Of a stretch of 64,000 nt of DNA, positions 39,701-54,700 are shown in pieces. The notes under the pieces are model-generated. The model worked only from the letters and a program-made list of their open reading frames with translations, was not told the origin of the DNA and made no database searches. The DNA comes from Caprella mutica (lineage: Eukaryota; Arthropoda; Malacostraca; Amphipoda; Caprellidae), in contig CANNZV010001186.1 of NCBI GenBank assembly GCA_947561585.1, forward strand, positions 127,521-191,520, in the 5' to 3' direction. The translations under genes and the position numbers were made by a program. Each line of letters opens with the position of its first letter. Within the stretch, counting starts at the first letter, position 1.

Positions 39701-42700
39701 GGATTTATTCCATTAAAGGAACTTTTTAGAGTTTAGTTGTAGAACATTTAGATAATTTAGAATGGATGCGCTACAGGAGAGTAAGTTCCGAATTAATGAA
39801 CGGTGCATGTGGAAAAAAATTAGTCTTTAAAAATTATAATTCGAAATAGTCTTTTCTATAATTGATTTAAAAAAAATGATTATACTTTAGATTAAGAAAT
39901 ATTCATTTAAAAGCTCGATTATTAAGTAGAATTGGAATTCTCTGAACAGGAATTGAACCTCACTCTTCAGCATAGCAAATTAAATAAATATCTACGAATA
40001 GCAAATTAAATATATTGTCTTCATTAAAACTATACCACGGTTCCTTTTGTCTATAATCACTTGATTAAATATTTTCTCTGCCATTATTCAAGAAGGTATA
40101 ACAACATACCTAAATACGATATACTAAACAGGGTTCATTATGTTCTATACTGGGAGAAAGTTATGGTGGGGCCATAGAAGATTATGTAAGGCCCCCTCTC
40201 GATCTTCTCGGCCCCACCATAATCATAGATAAAATTCATATAAAGCATGCCAACAATATCAATTTTTATAATGATATTTATATCCTAAAATCTATGTGTA
40301 AAATGGTACAGTTTCCATAATAGACTTTAGTAACCGGTAGTACCTTTAATTCACAGAGTAAATAAAGTGAAACAACGAGTAACTGTTTGGAGTACTATCA
40401 GTCACAAAAATAAAGATGGCGACCCATCTAAAGGGCCGTACACACGTAGGGTTTTTTAAGTCTTTGCTCCTCCTACTTTTTCCACGAGAATATAAGAAAA
40501 AAACGATATAATCATTATTTATTTTAGTTGGTATCCATGATACAATTATTATATAGTTTTTTCTTATAATCTCGTGGAAAAAGTAGGAGGAGCTTAGCAA
40601 AAAGTCTGGTGGAAAGACTGAAAAAACCCTACGTGTGTACGGTCCTTAAGACGCTTATTAAACTGAACAAAGAGTATACCATAAAAGGTTTTAAATTCTA
40701 AGAAAGTTTATACCAAAAATGTTATACTACAGTAAGATACAAGAGGTATCTTATTAAGATATTATACTACAGTAAGATACAAGAGATATCTTATTAAGAT
40801 ATTATACTACAGTAAGATACGAGAGGTATCTTATTAAGATATTATCGTCACGGTCACAAATCACTCAATTGTCACTACTATAAATATTATGTATTCCTAC
40901 TAGAGTACTAATTAAAGCAGTTGCTGCTCAATATTTCATGCAGTAACAACTTTCTGAGTTGTTGTCACAAATCATGTGATTTGTGAGTGTGATATAACCA
41001 AGGCAACACATATAATTAAAAATAGAGTATGCAATGTGAATAACACGATAGAATCTATTATTGTTTTTTATTATGGCAATTCAAACGTTCTTCAATTGTT
41101 TTAAATGAAATTTTAGTGTTGCTGTTATGACGTCACACACAGAAGATATACCTTAATTGTTCTTACTATATTTTCAATTCTATTTCCCGCTGTGAAACCT
41201 AAATGGCAGCAAAAGGAGTTTTGAAAACAAAAATTTGCGAGAGTGGTGTATCTCATTGTAGTATAATATCTTTGCATATACTATATATAAATATAGTTTT
41301 AAGAGGCGTTTCAATAATAATTTAATTATTATATATTTGGTATCAATGATACCTGCATATGTATCATGACAATAGTGACTAAAATTCTTATATATTTGCC
41401 ATGCCTATTTACCCAGGGTACAGGAACGTAACGGGTATGGTAACTAGTAGACGACGCAAAAATATGACGTCACAAAAACAACACATTTCTTGTTTGTGAC
41501 CGAGCGGCTCATAATTCCTCGTATTTGCATGTTAATATCGAGAAGTTTGAAGTCATTTTATAAGGGTTTCGTGTAAAAGAAAAGAGAATATGGCGATTGA
41601 AATTCAAAAATAAATATTTAGATATAATTCAGGTGTGTTTTTATTGTTCATTTCTTTTATCTTATCCATAAGAAATAGAATCTTGAACATATGCTACCTA
41701 GGCGCCTAATTAGTGCTAGTTAACTGCTAAATTGTAGTTCCTATGAATAACAATTAAGGAATAAAATAATAGAAATACAATTTAACCAATGCCTAGTTAG
41801 TACTAATTGATTAGAAAAAAATTAAATTTAGAAGTGACTAAGTTTAAGTAGGTTGTCCCATGTTTCTAAGTGTGGTCAGAGTCGCCATTTCCAGTCACCC
41901 GGTGGTCGCGTCAAACTAGATTCGATCAGCTGATACCCATACCCTATATGTTACTGTACCCTGCCTGTATTTACCATACAAGCAATCAATCACTCCTATT
42001 AACATATACTATCAACACCTACTATCACCTCTAACGGACGTTATGAAGATAGTGTTAATTAATGCCAATTAAAATTTAAAGGGAACGTTTATCAGAACAG
42101 GAAAATGTTGAATTTTTAAATAGTAAGTTCCAAGTTATCGGACTGTTCTACATTTGCGATCATATAGGTAAAGATATATAATAATTACAATAAAATTTGT
42201 TATTTTAATTGGTATCCATGATACCTGCAGGTGTCATGGATACCAATTAAAATGAAGTTAATTTTTAATTCCTATACACTTCTTGTCTAGCTTACATGAT
42301 CGAAAATGTAGAACTGTCCAATAACTTAGAACTTTCCTTGAAAAAATGATATTTTATTATCAATACTAATTTTGTTTCAATTTGGAAAGAAAAATGATTC
42401 TTTTTTTGTATAAATTTGGATAGGTTCCTATAGTTCGCATCCCTAAATGAAACAGGGACTCCTTCTTCATTTCTGTTAAAACTTTGAATAAGAAATAAAA
42501 TTTTAAAATTTCTCCTAAACTTGAAAAGCTCAACTATCGAAGGCTATGAATCCAACGAACGAAAAAAATCAACTTATCATATAGGGTTGTGACAATATGC
42601 TTTATAAATCATAGAGAAAACATTATAGACGGAGAGAATTGAAGAGTATTGACTGGTTCAACACCAGCAGTATACAGTATTCGATACCATTTCATTTCGT

Positions 42701-45700
42701 CTGTGATATTCTTAAGATCAATGAAGCATATCGTCACAACCCTACTTATCTAAGGTATCTTATCAATAGGTAACGGTAATTGAGTACCTACCCCACATAC
42801 CATAGAACTAATGGAGGTGATAATTCAACCACAAGTTAATTGGGCTATGATGTCCATTGATGGTTGAAGTGGGGGCAACTTGTTAAAATAACCAACCGTC
42901 TGTCTAGAGTGATGTCATACGGTATGGTGGGGCCATAGGAGATTGAGAGGGGAAGTTATGGTGGGGCCATAGGAGATTGAGAGAGGAAGTTATGGTGGGG
43001 CCATAGGAGATTGAGAGAGGAAGTTATGGTGGGGCCATAGGAGATTGAGAGGGGAAAGTTATGGTGGGGCCATAGGAGATTCAGAGGGGAAGTTATGGTG
43101 GGGCCATAGGAGATTCAGAGGGGAAGTTATGGTGGGGCCATAGAAGATTAAGAGGGGGAGTTATGGTGGGGCCATAGGAGATTAAGAGGGGAAGTTATGG
43201 TGAGGCCATAGGAGATTAAACAATTTAAACCCTCTAAAATAAAGTTTTAGCATCTTTTCATACAAAATATATAATCAGTTGATGGTTCTTTTACAAAAAG
43301 ATACTTTTACCAAATCATGAAAAATAAAAACTATAACTATAGAAAAAAGAAACAGCTTCGATTGTGAGAACGTACGGGAAAGTCCTTTGTACTTCAGTCC
43401 TAATATTTCTGTGATTACATTGTCCTTAACGGCAATGCAGTTATCACATTGTCCTTAACGGCAATATAGTGATTACATTGTCCTTAACGGCAATATAGTG
43501 ATTACATTGTCCTTAATGGCAATATAGTGATTACATTGTCCTTAACGGCAATGCAGTTATCACATTGTCCTTAACGGCAGTATAGTGATTAAACGGCAAT
43601 GCAGTTATTACATTGTCCTTAACGGTAATATAGTGATTACATTGTCCTTAACGGCAATGCAGTTATTGCATTGTCCTTAACGGCAATGCAGTTATTGCAT
43701 TGTCCTTAACGGCAATATAGTGATTACATTGTCCTTAACGGCAATGCAGTGATTACATTGTCCTTAACGGCAATATAGTGATTACATTGTCCTTAACGGC
43801 AATGCAGTTATTACATTGTTCTTTCCCTGTACAATTCACTCTTGCTCTTTTTAATAATGATAATTAAAATCATTCTAACTACCAATATTGTTTTTCATTG
43901 CATTGTTTCTCGTACTAACTACCAATTTATTATTTCTCGTAGAAAATTACCTATGTTGTTCTCGTTGCTATTCCTCGTTAGGATTTTCTAATCTTTCAGA
44001 TGCAGCAATTAGGCAACTTATTATTGCCACAAAGGTCAAATTTGGGGTAAACACGCTAGGCGGCAGTAATTCAGAGGGATAGCCACTGAAGGTATGGAAA
44101 CACTGCATTATATCTCTATTTATAGAGCTAATTTAGAGGGAAATAATGCAGGGTATGGAAACATTAGGAGACGAATGTCTATGCTCTCGTTCATCAATAC
44201 TTTTAACATGAAAGTCATGAAATCATTTCTGATGAAAGATAACGTCGCAGGCGAGCAGGTATCCTAGATACCAAATAATATACCTGTAGGCATCGTGGAT
44301 ACTAATAATAAAATATCCGCCAGTATCATAGATAGAGATTAAAACACATTTAGGTATCATAGATACGAATTATAATAATGCGTGTGAAATAATATATATT
44401 TTACAGTTATATACAGTTATAACAGTTATAACGTTTAATCATAAAGAAAATTATAAACCAATATAGTTATCTGGTGGTTGTGTGATGTAAAACCAATATA
44501 GTTATCTGGTGGTTGTGTGATGTAAAACCAATATAGTTATCTGGTGGTTGTGTGATGTAAAACCAATATAGTTATCTGGTGGTTGTGTGATGTAAAACCA
44601 ATATAGTTATCTGGTGGTTGTGTGATGTAAAACCAATATAGTTATCTGGTGGTTGTGCCATGTAAAACCAATATAGTTATCTGGTGGTTGTGTGATGTAA
44701 AACCAATACAGTTATCTGGTGGTTGTGTGATGTAAAACCAATACAGTTATCTGGTGGTTGTGTGATGTAAAACCAATATAGTTATCTGGTGGCAGTTCCA
44801 TGTAAAACCAATATAGTTTTCTGGTGGCAGTTCCATGTAAAACCAATATAGTTTTCTGGTGGCAGTTCCATGTAAAACCAATGAGTCTCTAATTTCTAGG
44901 TAGTACATCGGTGATACATTTTAGCTATAAGAGATGTACTGAAAGTATTCTTCTCTATCATAGCACAGGAAGTGCATAACAATGCAACAATGCACTAAAA
45001 TAAAGTGCACCAGAAACAAACAAAAGCACCCATGAGCATAGAATGTGTACTTAAATGTAATAGTACTTTGTACATGTACTAGTAACAGTCTACTAGAATG
45101 TACCTACTAGACACCATCTACTAGTAATATATCTACTAGAATGTACCTACTAGACACCATCTACTAGCAACATATCTACTAGAATGTACCTTCTAGACAC
45201 CATCTACTAGTAATATATCTACTAGAATGTACCTTCTAGACACCATCTACTAGTAATATATCTACTAGAATGTACCTACTAGACACCATCTACTAGCAAC
45301 ATATCTACTAGAATGTACCTTCTAGACACCATCTACTAGTAATATATCTACTAGAATGTACCTACTAGACACCATCTACTAGTAATATATCTACTAGAAT
45401 GTACCTACTAGACACCATCTACTAGTAATATATCTACTAGAATGTACCTACTAGACACCATCTACTAGCAACATATCTACTAGAATGTACCTACTAGACA
45501 CCATCTACTAGTAATATATCTACTAGAATGTACCTACTAGACACCATCTACTAGTAATATATCTACTAGAATGTACCTACTAGACACCATCTACTAGTAA
45601 TATATCTACTAGAATGTACCTTCTAGACACCATCTACTAGTAACATATCTACTGGAAAAATACAGTGTTTAAGTTTGATAATATAACAAAATGATTTAAC

Positions 45701-48700
45701 ATTTTAACTAGATACTCTAGTAATAGTTGGTAGCCATGATACCTTCAGGTATCATGGCTACCAACTGAACCAAAGCTTTAAAATGTACCACTGGGGTGAT
45801 ACAGGTAAAGATATTGTAATGAAGGTAAAGGAGGGTATTTTGAAGGTAGGAATGGTATTTTAAGAGGAATGCAGGCTTTGCAGGTATATAAACAGAGAGA
45901 AAAGATTAAGAGTTGCAGGTAGTGCCTGCAGATATACAATTGAAAAACAGTGTTTTTGAAATATATTTTGTTTATTATTGCACTCTTTTAAAATGTGTTT
46001 CTTATTTTATTACAAGAAAGTAATGTTGATAATATAAATTCATGTGAAAAGCATTCAAATAGAAAGGACAAAGAAAATACAGGTGGAAAGATATGTCATG
46101 CATGGCAAAGCCTCTTATGCTCTACCATAATCTCCTAAGATTATGATGGGAAAGATATTCTATTAATCATGCATGATATTACTCTTATTTCCTGTAGTCA
46201 TCTATGATCATCATGGGCAAAGTATTCTATTTTTTTATTTTTCTCCCATAATCATCTACGATTATGATGGGCCATACATCATTTCAATCATACATAACAT
46301 TATCACCCATTCTCTTAGATGATGATCTCTGTTTATAGTGGTCAAAATCTCCCATAATTTGTGAATGGTTCTAATTCTATGGTGGCCAATATCTCCTATA
46401 ATCTGCGAATGGCTCTAATTTAATGATGAGCAATATCTCCTATAATCTTCGAATATATCTAATGTTATGGTGGGCAATATCTCCCATAATCTACGAATAA
46501 CTAATGATATGGTAGGCAATATCTCCTATAATCTGCGAATGACTCTAATATTATGGCGGGCAATATCTCCTATAATCTGCGAATGACTAATGTTATGGCG
46601 GATATTATATCCCATAATCTGCGAATGACTAATTTTATGGTGGGCAATATCTCCTATAATCTTCGAATGACTCTGATATTATGGTGGGCAATATCTCCTA
46701 TAATCTTCGAATGACTCTAATATTATGGTGGGCAATATCTCCTTTAATCTGCAAATGACTAATGTTATGGTGAGTAATATCTCCCATAATCTGAGAATGA
46801 CTAATGTTATGGTGGGCAATATCTCCCATAATCTGCGAATGACTAATGTTATGGTGAGTAATATCTCCCATAATCTGCGAATGATTGATGTTATGGTGAG
46901 TGATATCTTCCATAATCTGCGAATGACTGATGTTATGGTGGGCAATATCTCCCATAATATAATGTTATGGTGGGCAATATCTCCCATAATCTGCGAATGA
47001 CTGATGTTATGGTGAGTAATATCTTCCATAATCTGCGAATGACTGATGTTATGGTGGGCAATATATCCCATAATATAATGTTATGGTGGGCAATATCTCC
47101 CATAATATATGTTATGGTGGGCAATATCTCCCATAATATAATGTTATGGTGGGCAATATCTCCCATAATATATGTTATGGTGGGCAATATCTCCCATAAT
47201 CTGCGAATGACTAATGTTATGGTGGGCAATATCTCCCATAATAGAATGTTATGGTGGGCAATATCTCCCATAATATAATGTTATGGTGAGCAATATCTCC
47301 CATAATCTGCGAATGACTAATGTTTTGGTGGGCAATATCTCCCATAATATAATGTTATGGTGGGCAATATCTCCCATAATATAATGTTATGGTGGGCAAT
47401 ATCTCCCATAATCTGCGAATACCTCTAATGGGGACACTAGAATAAAGGCACCTTGTTACCTTTCAATAAGTTAGTTAATTAAAACATAAATACACTTCAC
47501 GTTATCATTTTAATAGAGTTTAACTATTTTAATTTGCCTATTTAAATGCAGGACACACTTATTAAATTAAGCACTTTGTAATGCAATGAATTTGAATGCA
47601 GTAATTTTAATTATCATTATTAAAATCAATTACAAGTTTAATACGGTAAGTTTTAGATTTTCGATCATATGAAATTTAGATTTTAACATTTTAACTGACT
47701 ATTTTATTTGGTTATAGTTTTCCAGGTATGTATGATCGAAGCTTTAATACATTCAAATTTACAAAAAAAAAATTAAATACATAATATAAATTAAATAATA
47801 CATTATACTTTTCTTAGATTAAAATAAATAAAACAAATCATTACTTCTCATATCAAAATATACGAAATCGAAAACTGAACATTTTTAAAAGGATGCCCTC
47901 ATATATCAGATTTTCTGTTATTTACAGACCGATTATTCTAAAATATGGATAATATAATTAACTTTTGAAAATAAACACGTTTTGTTTGTGTGACTTTTTC
48001 GATATAGGCCTTAGTTTTAGAGAAAATGAATATTTTATAAAATTATTTTTTCGTAAATTTCAAAACAAATTTAAAAATTAAAAAAAAAGACTGTTAGAAT
48101 CCTTATAAAATTTCTTCTAACAAAGTAATTGAAGCCGATTTTCCATTATATATCTTGTTTTCATTGGATAAGGTAATTTTGATGATTAGCTAAAAGCTTT
48201 AAAGTTTTGTATTTGAACTGCGATAGAATAAAATATATTGTAAAAATTGAAAATATCTTTCCTCTACTTTGGTAGAAAACTTTTGAGGATTTCAAAACTG
48301 TTTTTGTTTTTCTTGTAGCGTTTGAAAACTTCTTTTCTTTTTATGTGGAAAGTTTACATCTTGCGGAGGTACCAAAAACGTATACATTTGGCCAAAAAAG
48401 TTATTTCATAAACAATGGCTAAAAAATTCTCTTTTAGTCTCCTTTTGGGTGGGTTTTAGTCTTCTTAGCTCATAATAAAAATTTGGGACCTGGAAACCCA
48501 CTACCTAAAGACCCTTTTTCAGAAAATAGGAAACTTTTCCCCAAATTTCATGATTTGGTCGCCTTAAGGTCCTCTCCACTCTAAATTATAATAATCTGGT
48601 ATTGCTTTAAATTTGTAGAGATAAGGTTATATAACATGTCACAGTTAATAGAAAGGAAATTATCTGTTCACAATTACATTCAACTTTCACTCTTTCTAAG

Positions 48701-51700
48701 ATTCATTAGAAGAAAAAGAACGATTACTTATAAGTTATGTTTCGTTTATACCTATTCAAATACAGTGTTTTAAAATGAACAGTTCTCTAGACAGGAAAAA
48801 TGTCATGATATATGAACACTATTTGTAAGAAATACTTAATTAGGTACTTGGATTCTTTATATGAATCCATTGTCTTGGAATCAGCTTTGTTATTGTTTTG
48901 AATTTGTCGGATCTAGTTAGCCTATCAGACATTCAGACTTTTTCTTTGCTTGAAATAAAGAGGGTAGTAGAAAGAACGGAAAAAATCTTAAATTACATAT
49001 TACAATAAAACTATATAACCAAATTTGAAATTGTTTGTAGTTTTATAATCAGTAACATTAGTTCTAATGAATAGAGAAATAAAAAAAATAGAGTGGGAAG
49101 GACTTTTAAAATTTATTCATTACAATAAAAAACTGCAGTTACAGGATAATTGCAGTTACAGGATAACTGCAGTTACAGGATAAATGCAGTTACAGGATAA
49201 ATGCAGTTACAGGATAACTGCAGTTACAGGATAAATGCAGTTACAGGATAAATGCAGTTACAGGATAAATGCAGTTACAGGATAAATGCAGTTACAGGAT
49301 AAATGCAGTTACAGGATAAATGCAGTTACAGAATTAATGCAGTTAAATGTCACAAGACGTAACAAGCAAATAACATGTCACATAACTCACAAAGTCTGTT
49401 CATAAGTCACACTTGTTACTTAGAACTCTTATTTGTATGTTTGTTCATTGAAACACTTTATCGAATGATTTTATAAATACTCTACATTACCAGTAAGTAA
49501 CACGAAAAAATGTTTGAAAAATACATTAAAATAAAAAAGATTATCACTAAAATATTTTCAGGAATAATTTACAGCTAAAACAAAGAACGAATATGAAATG
49601 TTGGTCAATAAAATTCAAATTTAAAAACAAAAGAAAGATCAATCGAGTGTACAATCTTATTCTTCAGCGTCAGATTAGATCGTTACAGTGTTTCGTACAT
49701 TTTCTGCACACCGAGTATGAAAAACTTCAAAAGGATATAAAACTATACACAGAACCAAATTGTAAGCAGTTTGCAGAATAATGATCTTAATTATACAATA
49801 TTATGTAATAAACTCATTTCTTCCAAGAGTCTGGAGAGGACCTGTAGCGTCCAGTCAACCGAAAGCGGTACGTACGGCCGGTGAGAAATTGCTTTTGGAA
49901 GAAATTCCGTTGAACTCCAACAGCTATAGAAGGCTTCTGACCATCCGTCTGTCAACCCCCTTCACTTTTTAATTAATTTAATCATCCTATATAAAAAGGT
50001 TTACAAATACAAACTTAAATACCAATATCACTCTCCAATCACCACTCACCAGTCGTAATTCACCATTCATCACTCATTACTCACCAATATCACTCACCAC
50101 TCATCAATATCACTCACCACTCATCAATATCACTCACCACTCATCAATATCACTCACCACTCACCACTCTCACTCACCACTCACCTCACACTTCCCCAGC
50201 TCTGTATTAGGTTTCTTCTTATCCTTACATTACAATTTGGTTCAAATCTTACCACACATATTGCCTGTTATTGAACTTATAGCAACGTACAGGGGTAAGG
50301 GATTAGGAGTAACTGTATACAGGTACAGTCAGAGAAAAGAGTCACTGTATACAGGTACAGTCAGAGAAAAGAGTCACTGTACACAGGCACAGTCAGAGAA
50401 AAGAGTAACTGTATACAGGTACAGTCAGAGAAAAGAGTCACTGTGATTTTTTTTATTTTGAGAGAGTTATTCTAAAATTGTTTGGGTACACGACGACAAA
50501 TTTGTAAGATTTGAAAATAATAGAAAATGAGAAAACTGTAATTGGTGAAATTGGGTGTACCAATGGTGTACCAATAGTGTACCAATAGTGTACCAATAGT
50601 GTACCAATAGTGTACCAATAGTGTACCAATAGTGTACCAATAGTGTACCAATAGTGTACCAATAGTGTACCAATAGTGTACCAATAGTGTACCAATGGTG
50701 TAGCAATAGTGCACCAATGGTGTACCAATGGTGTAGCAATAGTGCACCAATGGTGTACCAATAGTGTACCAATAGTGTACCAATAGTGTAGCAATAGTGT
50801 ACCAATAGTGTACCAATAGTGTACCAATAGTGTACCAATAGTGTACCAATAGTGTACCAATAGTGTACCAATAGTGTACCAATAGTGTACCAATAGTGTA
50901 CCAATAGTGTACCAATAGTGCACCAATGGTGTACCAATAGTGTACCAATAGTGCACCAATGGTGTACCAATAGTGTACCAATGGTGTACCAATAGTGTAC
51001 CAATAGTGTAGCAATAGTGTACCAATAGTGTACCAATAGTGTACCAATAGTGTACCAATAGTGTACCAATAGTGTACCAATAGTGTAGCAATAGTGTACC
51101 AATAGTGTACCAATAGTGTACCAATAGTGTACCAATAGTGTACCAATAGTGTACCAATAGTGTATCAATAGTGTACCAATAGTGTACCAATAGTGTACCA
51201 ATAGTGTACCAATAGTGTACCAATAGTGTACCAATAGTGTACCAATAGTGTACCAATAGTGTACCAATAGTGTACCAATAGTGTACCAATAGTGTACCTT
51301 GTTAATTTAGTAGAGAAATGGCGTGATGATTTGACCATGAGGAAGAAATTTACATGGGGGTTAACATTCGGTGGGGGGGGGGGAGGAGGTGAATATATGG
51401 GATGAGTGGAGACCAGTCTGCAGAATATGGGACATTTTTAACATTTACTGTGCGAACTATTCTAAACCTAGGCAATAAGGATTTATTCCTGGGATATTAA
51501 GGGATTATCTCCGGAATAAATCCTTACTATTCCCTCACTATCCCAGGAATAAATCCTTCTTGCCTGGTTTATTCTCTTACTATCCTAAGAGTAAATCCTT
51601 CTTGCCTGGGATATTCACTTAATATCCCAGGAATAAATCCTTCTTGCCTAGAATATTCCCTTGATATCCCAGGAATAAATCCTTCTTCCTGGGATATTCC

Positions 51701-54700
51701 CTTAATATCCCAGGAATAAATCCTTCTTGCCTGGGATATTCCCTTAATATCCCAGGAATAAATCCTTCTTGCCTGGGATATTCCCTTAATATCCCAGGAA
51801 TAAATCCTTCTTGCCTGGGATATTCCCTTGATATCCCAGGAATAAATCCTTCTTGCCTGGGATATTCCCTTGATATCCCAGGAATAAATCCTTCTTGCCT
51901 AGAATATTCCCTTGATATCCCAGGAATAAATCCTTCTTCCTGGGATATTCCCTTACTATCCCAGGAATAAATCCTTCTTCCTGGGATATTCCCTTACTAT
52001 CCCAGGAATAAATCCTTCTTGTCTGAGAATATACTCTTATAATTACTTCTTTCCATCTTAGTGCAGTAAACAGAATGAAGGATTTCAAGGAGAACACTTT
52101 ACCAGTTTCTGCACACTGGAGATTATTTAATGGTAATAGAATTTATTTAGTCGGTCTTGCAGAGAAAGAAATTGAAGTACATTTAAATAGAACATATCTA
52201 ATTTATTCGAGAAAAGCTTCACGGTACTTTAGAAAAAAATACTGGGACAAATAAAAATATTAAAACAGATATAAAATAAAAAACAAATGAGAAAGATGAA
52301 AATAATAAACGATTAAATTTAAACATGTTAAAATAAATAAATAAATGAATAATGAAAATATATGAATAATGAATAAATATACGAATAATGAATAAATGCA
52401 TGAATAATGAATAAATATATGAATAATGAATAAATGCATGAATAATGAATAAATATATGAATAATGAATAAATATATGAATAATGAATAAATATATGAAT
52501 AATGAAAAGTAAATCTAGATACATAAGTAAAATACCCTACATTTCATTTTTCCCAAATTGGTTTCATTGAAATCTCTCATCCAACGAAGTGTAATGATCA
52601 TTTTATTGAAGGTGAATGACTGGCTAGATTATTGTGAATGAAAAGCCACTATAGTGAATGAAAATCCCCCCCCCCCTATATTGGGGGTAAAAAGGAGACT
52701 GTAGCTGTTTATAAATTTGTACCCCCTCTTGAACTCTCCTGGGAAGAACTGAATGCGATATATTGAAAATTCATCCAATATTTTGAGAGTACAAAATAGG
52801 AATCTAAGTAAAAGTAATATTTTATGTTACTATTTATTGATTGGATGTAATTGAAATTGAAAATATATAGACATAATTTAATTGAAATGTAGATCTTTAG
52901 GAAAATTATTTAGAGAACTTAACATTTTTATAATATTTTATTTCTAATTTTAATAATAATTCATTTTTTTACAATTTACCAATAATACACTCTTTGTATT
53001 GAATTGGAGTTTAAATTACATCACTTTATCTCATTTGATTATATTTCAGGATAGAGAGAGTATGGTAAACTATTACTATGGTATACATGTGTACCACGCA
53101 GTATTACTATGGTATACATGTGTACCACGCAGTATTAATATGGTATACATGTGTACCACGCAGCATTAATATGGTATACATGTGTACCACACCGTATTAG
53201 TATGGTATACATGTGTACCACACCGTATTAATGTGGTATACATGTGTACCACACCGTATTCACACAGTACCAATCCGTATCCTGTCACTCAATGTAAACA
53301 ACTTCATTCCTTTTGATGGGAAAAGCACCCACCCTAACTAAGGTATTTATTATTAGGTACAGTCAAAGAAAGTGCATCCGTGATGATTTTATGACGGTTT
53401 ACTAATTTATCAATATATTTGACTAATTATAATATTTGTAAACATTTTATAATTGGTATGGAAACACATTGACAAATTTGTAAGATTCGAAAATAATAGG
53501 AAATACGAAAACTGAGATCTGAGAAATGTTCATCAGGCGGACACACTTTTTCTCGATAGTACCTTTTACATGAAATGGAGAATCCTTTGGTAAATGAAGT
53601 TATGCAATGTTTGTTATTGTTTTTGTGTCAGTTTATGCAAATGAGAGGAAAGAAAAGTATCACATTTGTAATATTTTAAAGTGAAATAAATAAGATTTTA
53701 GTATTATTATTGATAATAAAAAAATAAGATTAAAATAAATGAATATATATTAATTTAGCAGGACTTAATTAACGTCTGGTTAGGAACCAAACACCATATT
53801 GCTGAAGTTGAAAGAAAGTTGATACAAGGGACTGGGAGAAGCAGTCAGAAAGAAAAGTGGCACCGGGAACAAAGTCACCTACCATCAGTCGATGACAATG
53901 CTTATGGATACAGAAAAATATAAGAGGAAAATGAAGAGGTGATAGTAAATGAATCCTATTAGCCTACCTAACACAAAATCTAAGAGGAAAATGAAGAGCT
54001 CATAATAAATGAAGCCTACGAGTCTACCTAACACAGACATCTAAGACCTCGTAGTTGAAGAGCATAACCCTAGCGCTATCCTCTAAAACTGCAAGTAGCG
54101 TTAAAAATATATAGTTGGTGAATATTATTTTGAAGATATTTTGAATAATATTTCCATCAATAATTAATTTTTCTATTTATATAATTTTAAAGGAGTAATT
54201 TGTTTTCTTATTTCTGTAAAATGAGACCTAAAAATTTTCAACTTTTTTTTATCTTGCCCGAAAATATCCTATCTTTACAAAATTATAAAAGGGCTTGATG
54301 AAGAATAAGAAAAAAACGATGTAATAATTATTTATTTCAGTTGGTATCCATGATACCTGCAGTTATCATGGATACCAACTGAAATAAATAATAATTATAT
54401 CGTTTTTTCTTCTGTTCTCGTGGAAAAAGTAGGAGGAGTTTAGCAAAGAGTCTGGTGGAAAGACGGAAAAAACTCTGCGTGTGTACGACCCTTTAGTTTC
54501 AAGTCCATATCTTCACTCACCAAACACCATCCCTGTCCCTGTGCTGGGTGACGGAAAAACCAAACTGACTGCCAGTAGGTCCTGAGTGAGTGACGATGCT
54601 GTCAGTGTCCAGATTGAATGCCAGCACTGTGTTACAGCACATAGCCAGCACAGCTACCAGCAGACAGTAGCTTGGGAAGAGGTAGCTTTTGCTGGTACAA

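Larger units (their letters stand above)
29867..54520 (-). other. Intron 1 (24.65 kb), mostly minisatellites and MITE relics
   Basis: Separates the signal-peptide exon from the rest. No coding sequence recognised. Stretches without listed features, all AT-rich: 29870-30230, 30300-31040, 31710-32990 except small motifs, 35950-37130, 38 bp-scale gaps between arrays, 39560-40160, 40850-42110, 47430-49120, 49350-50030 and 52515-53060. 30600-30960 has a loose repeat about GTAAGCTGACCTACAAGTAGG. Confidence 0.85.

Noticed and set aside
49593..49972. Possible second gene in intron 1
   Set aside because: Two short frames with no recognisable motif, no intron signals and no family resemblance; kept only as an unidentified region.
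50453..51289. Three overlapping 224-278-codon frames
   Set aside because: An 11-bp repeat read in all three frames gives the same [11 protein letters not shown] cycle; not a gene.
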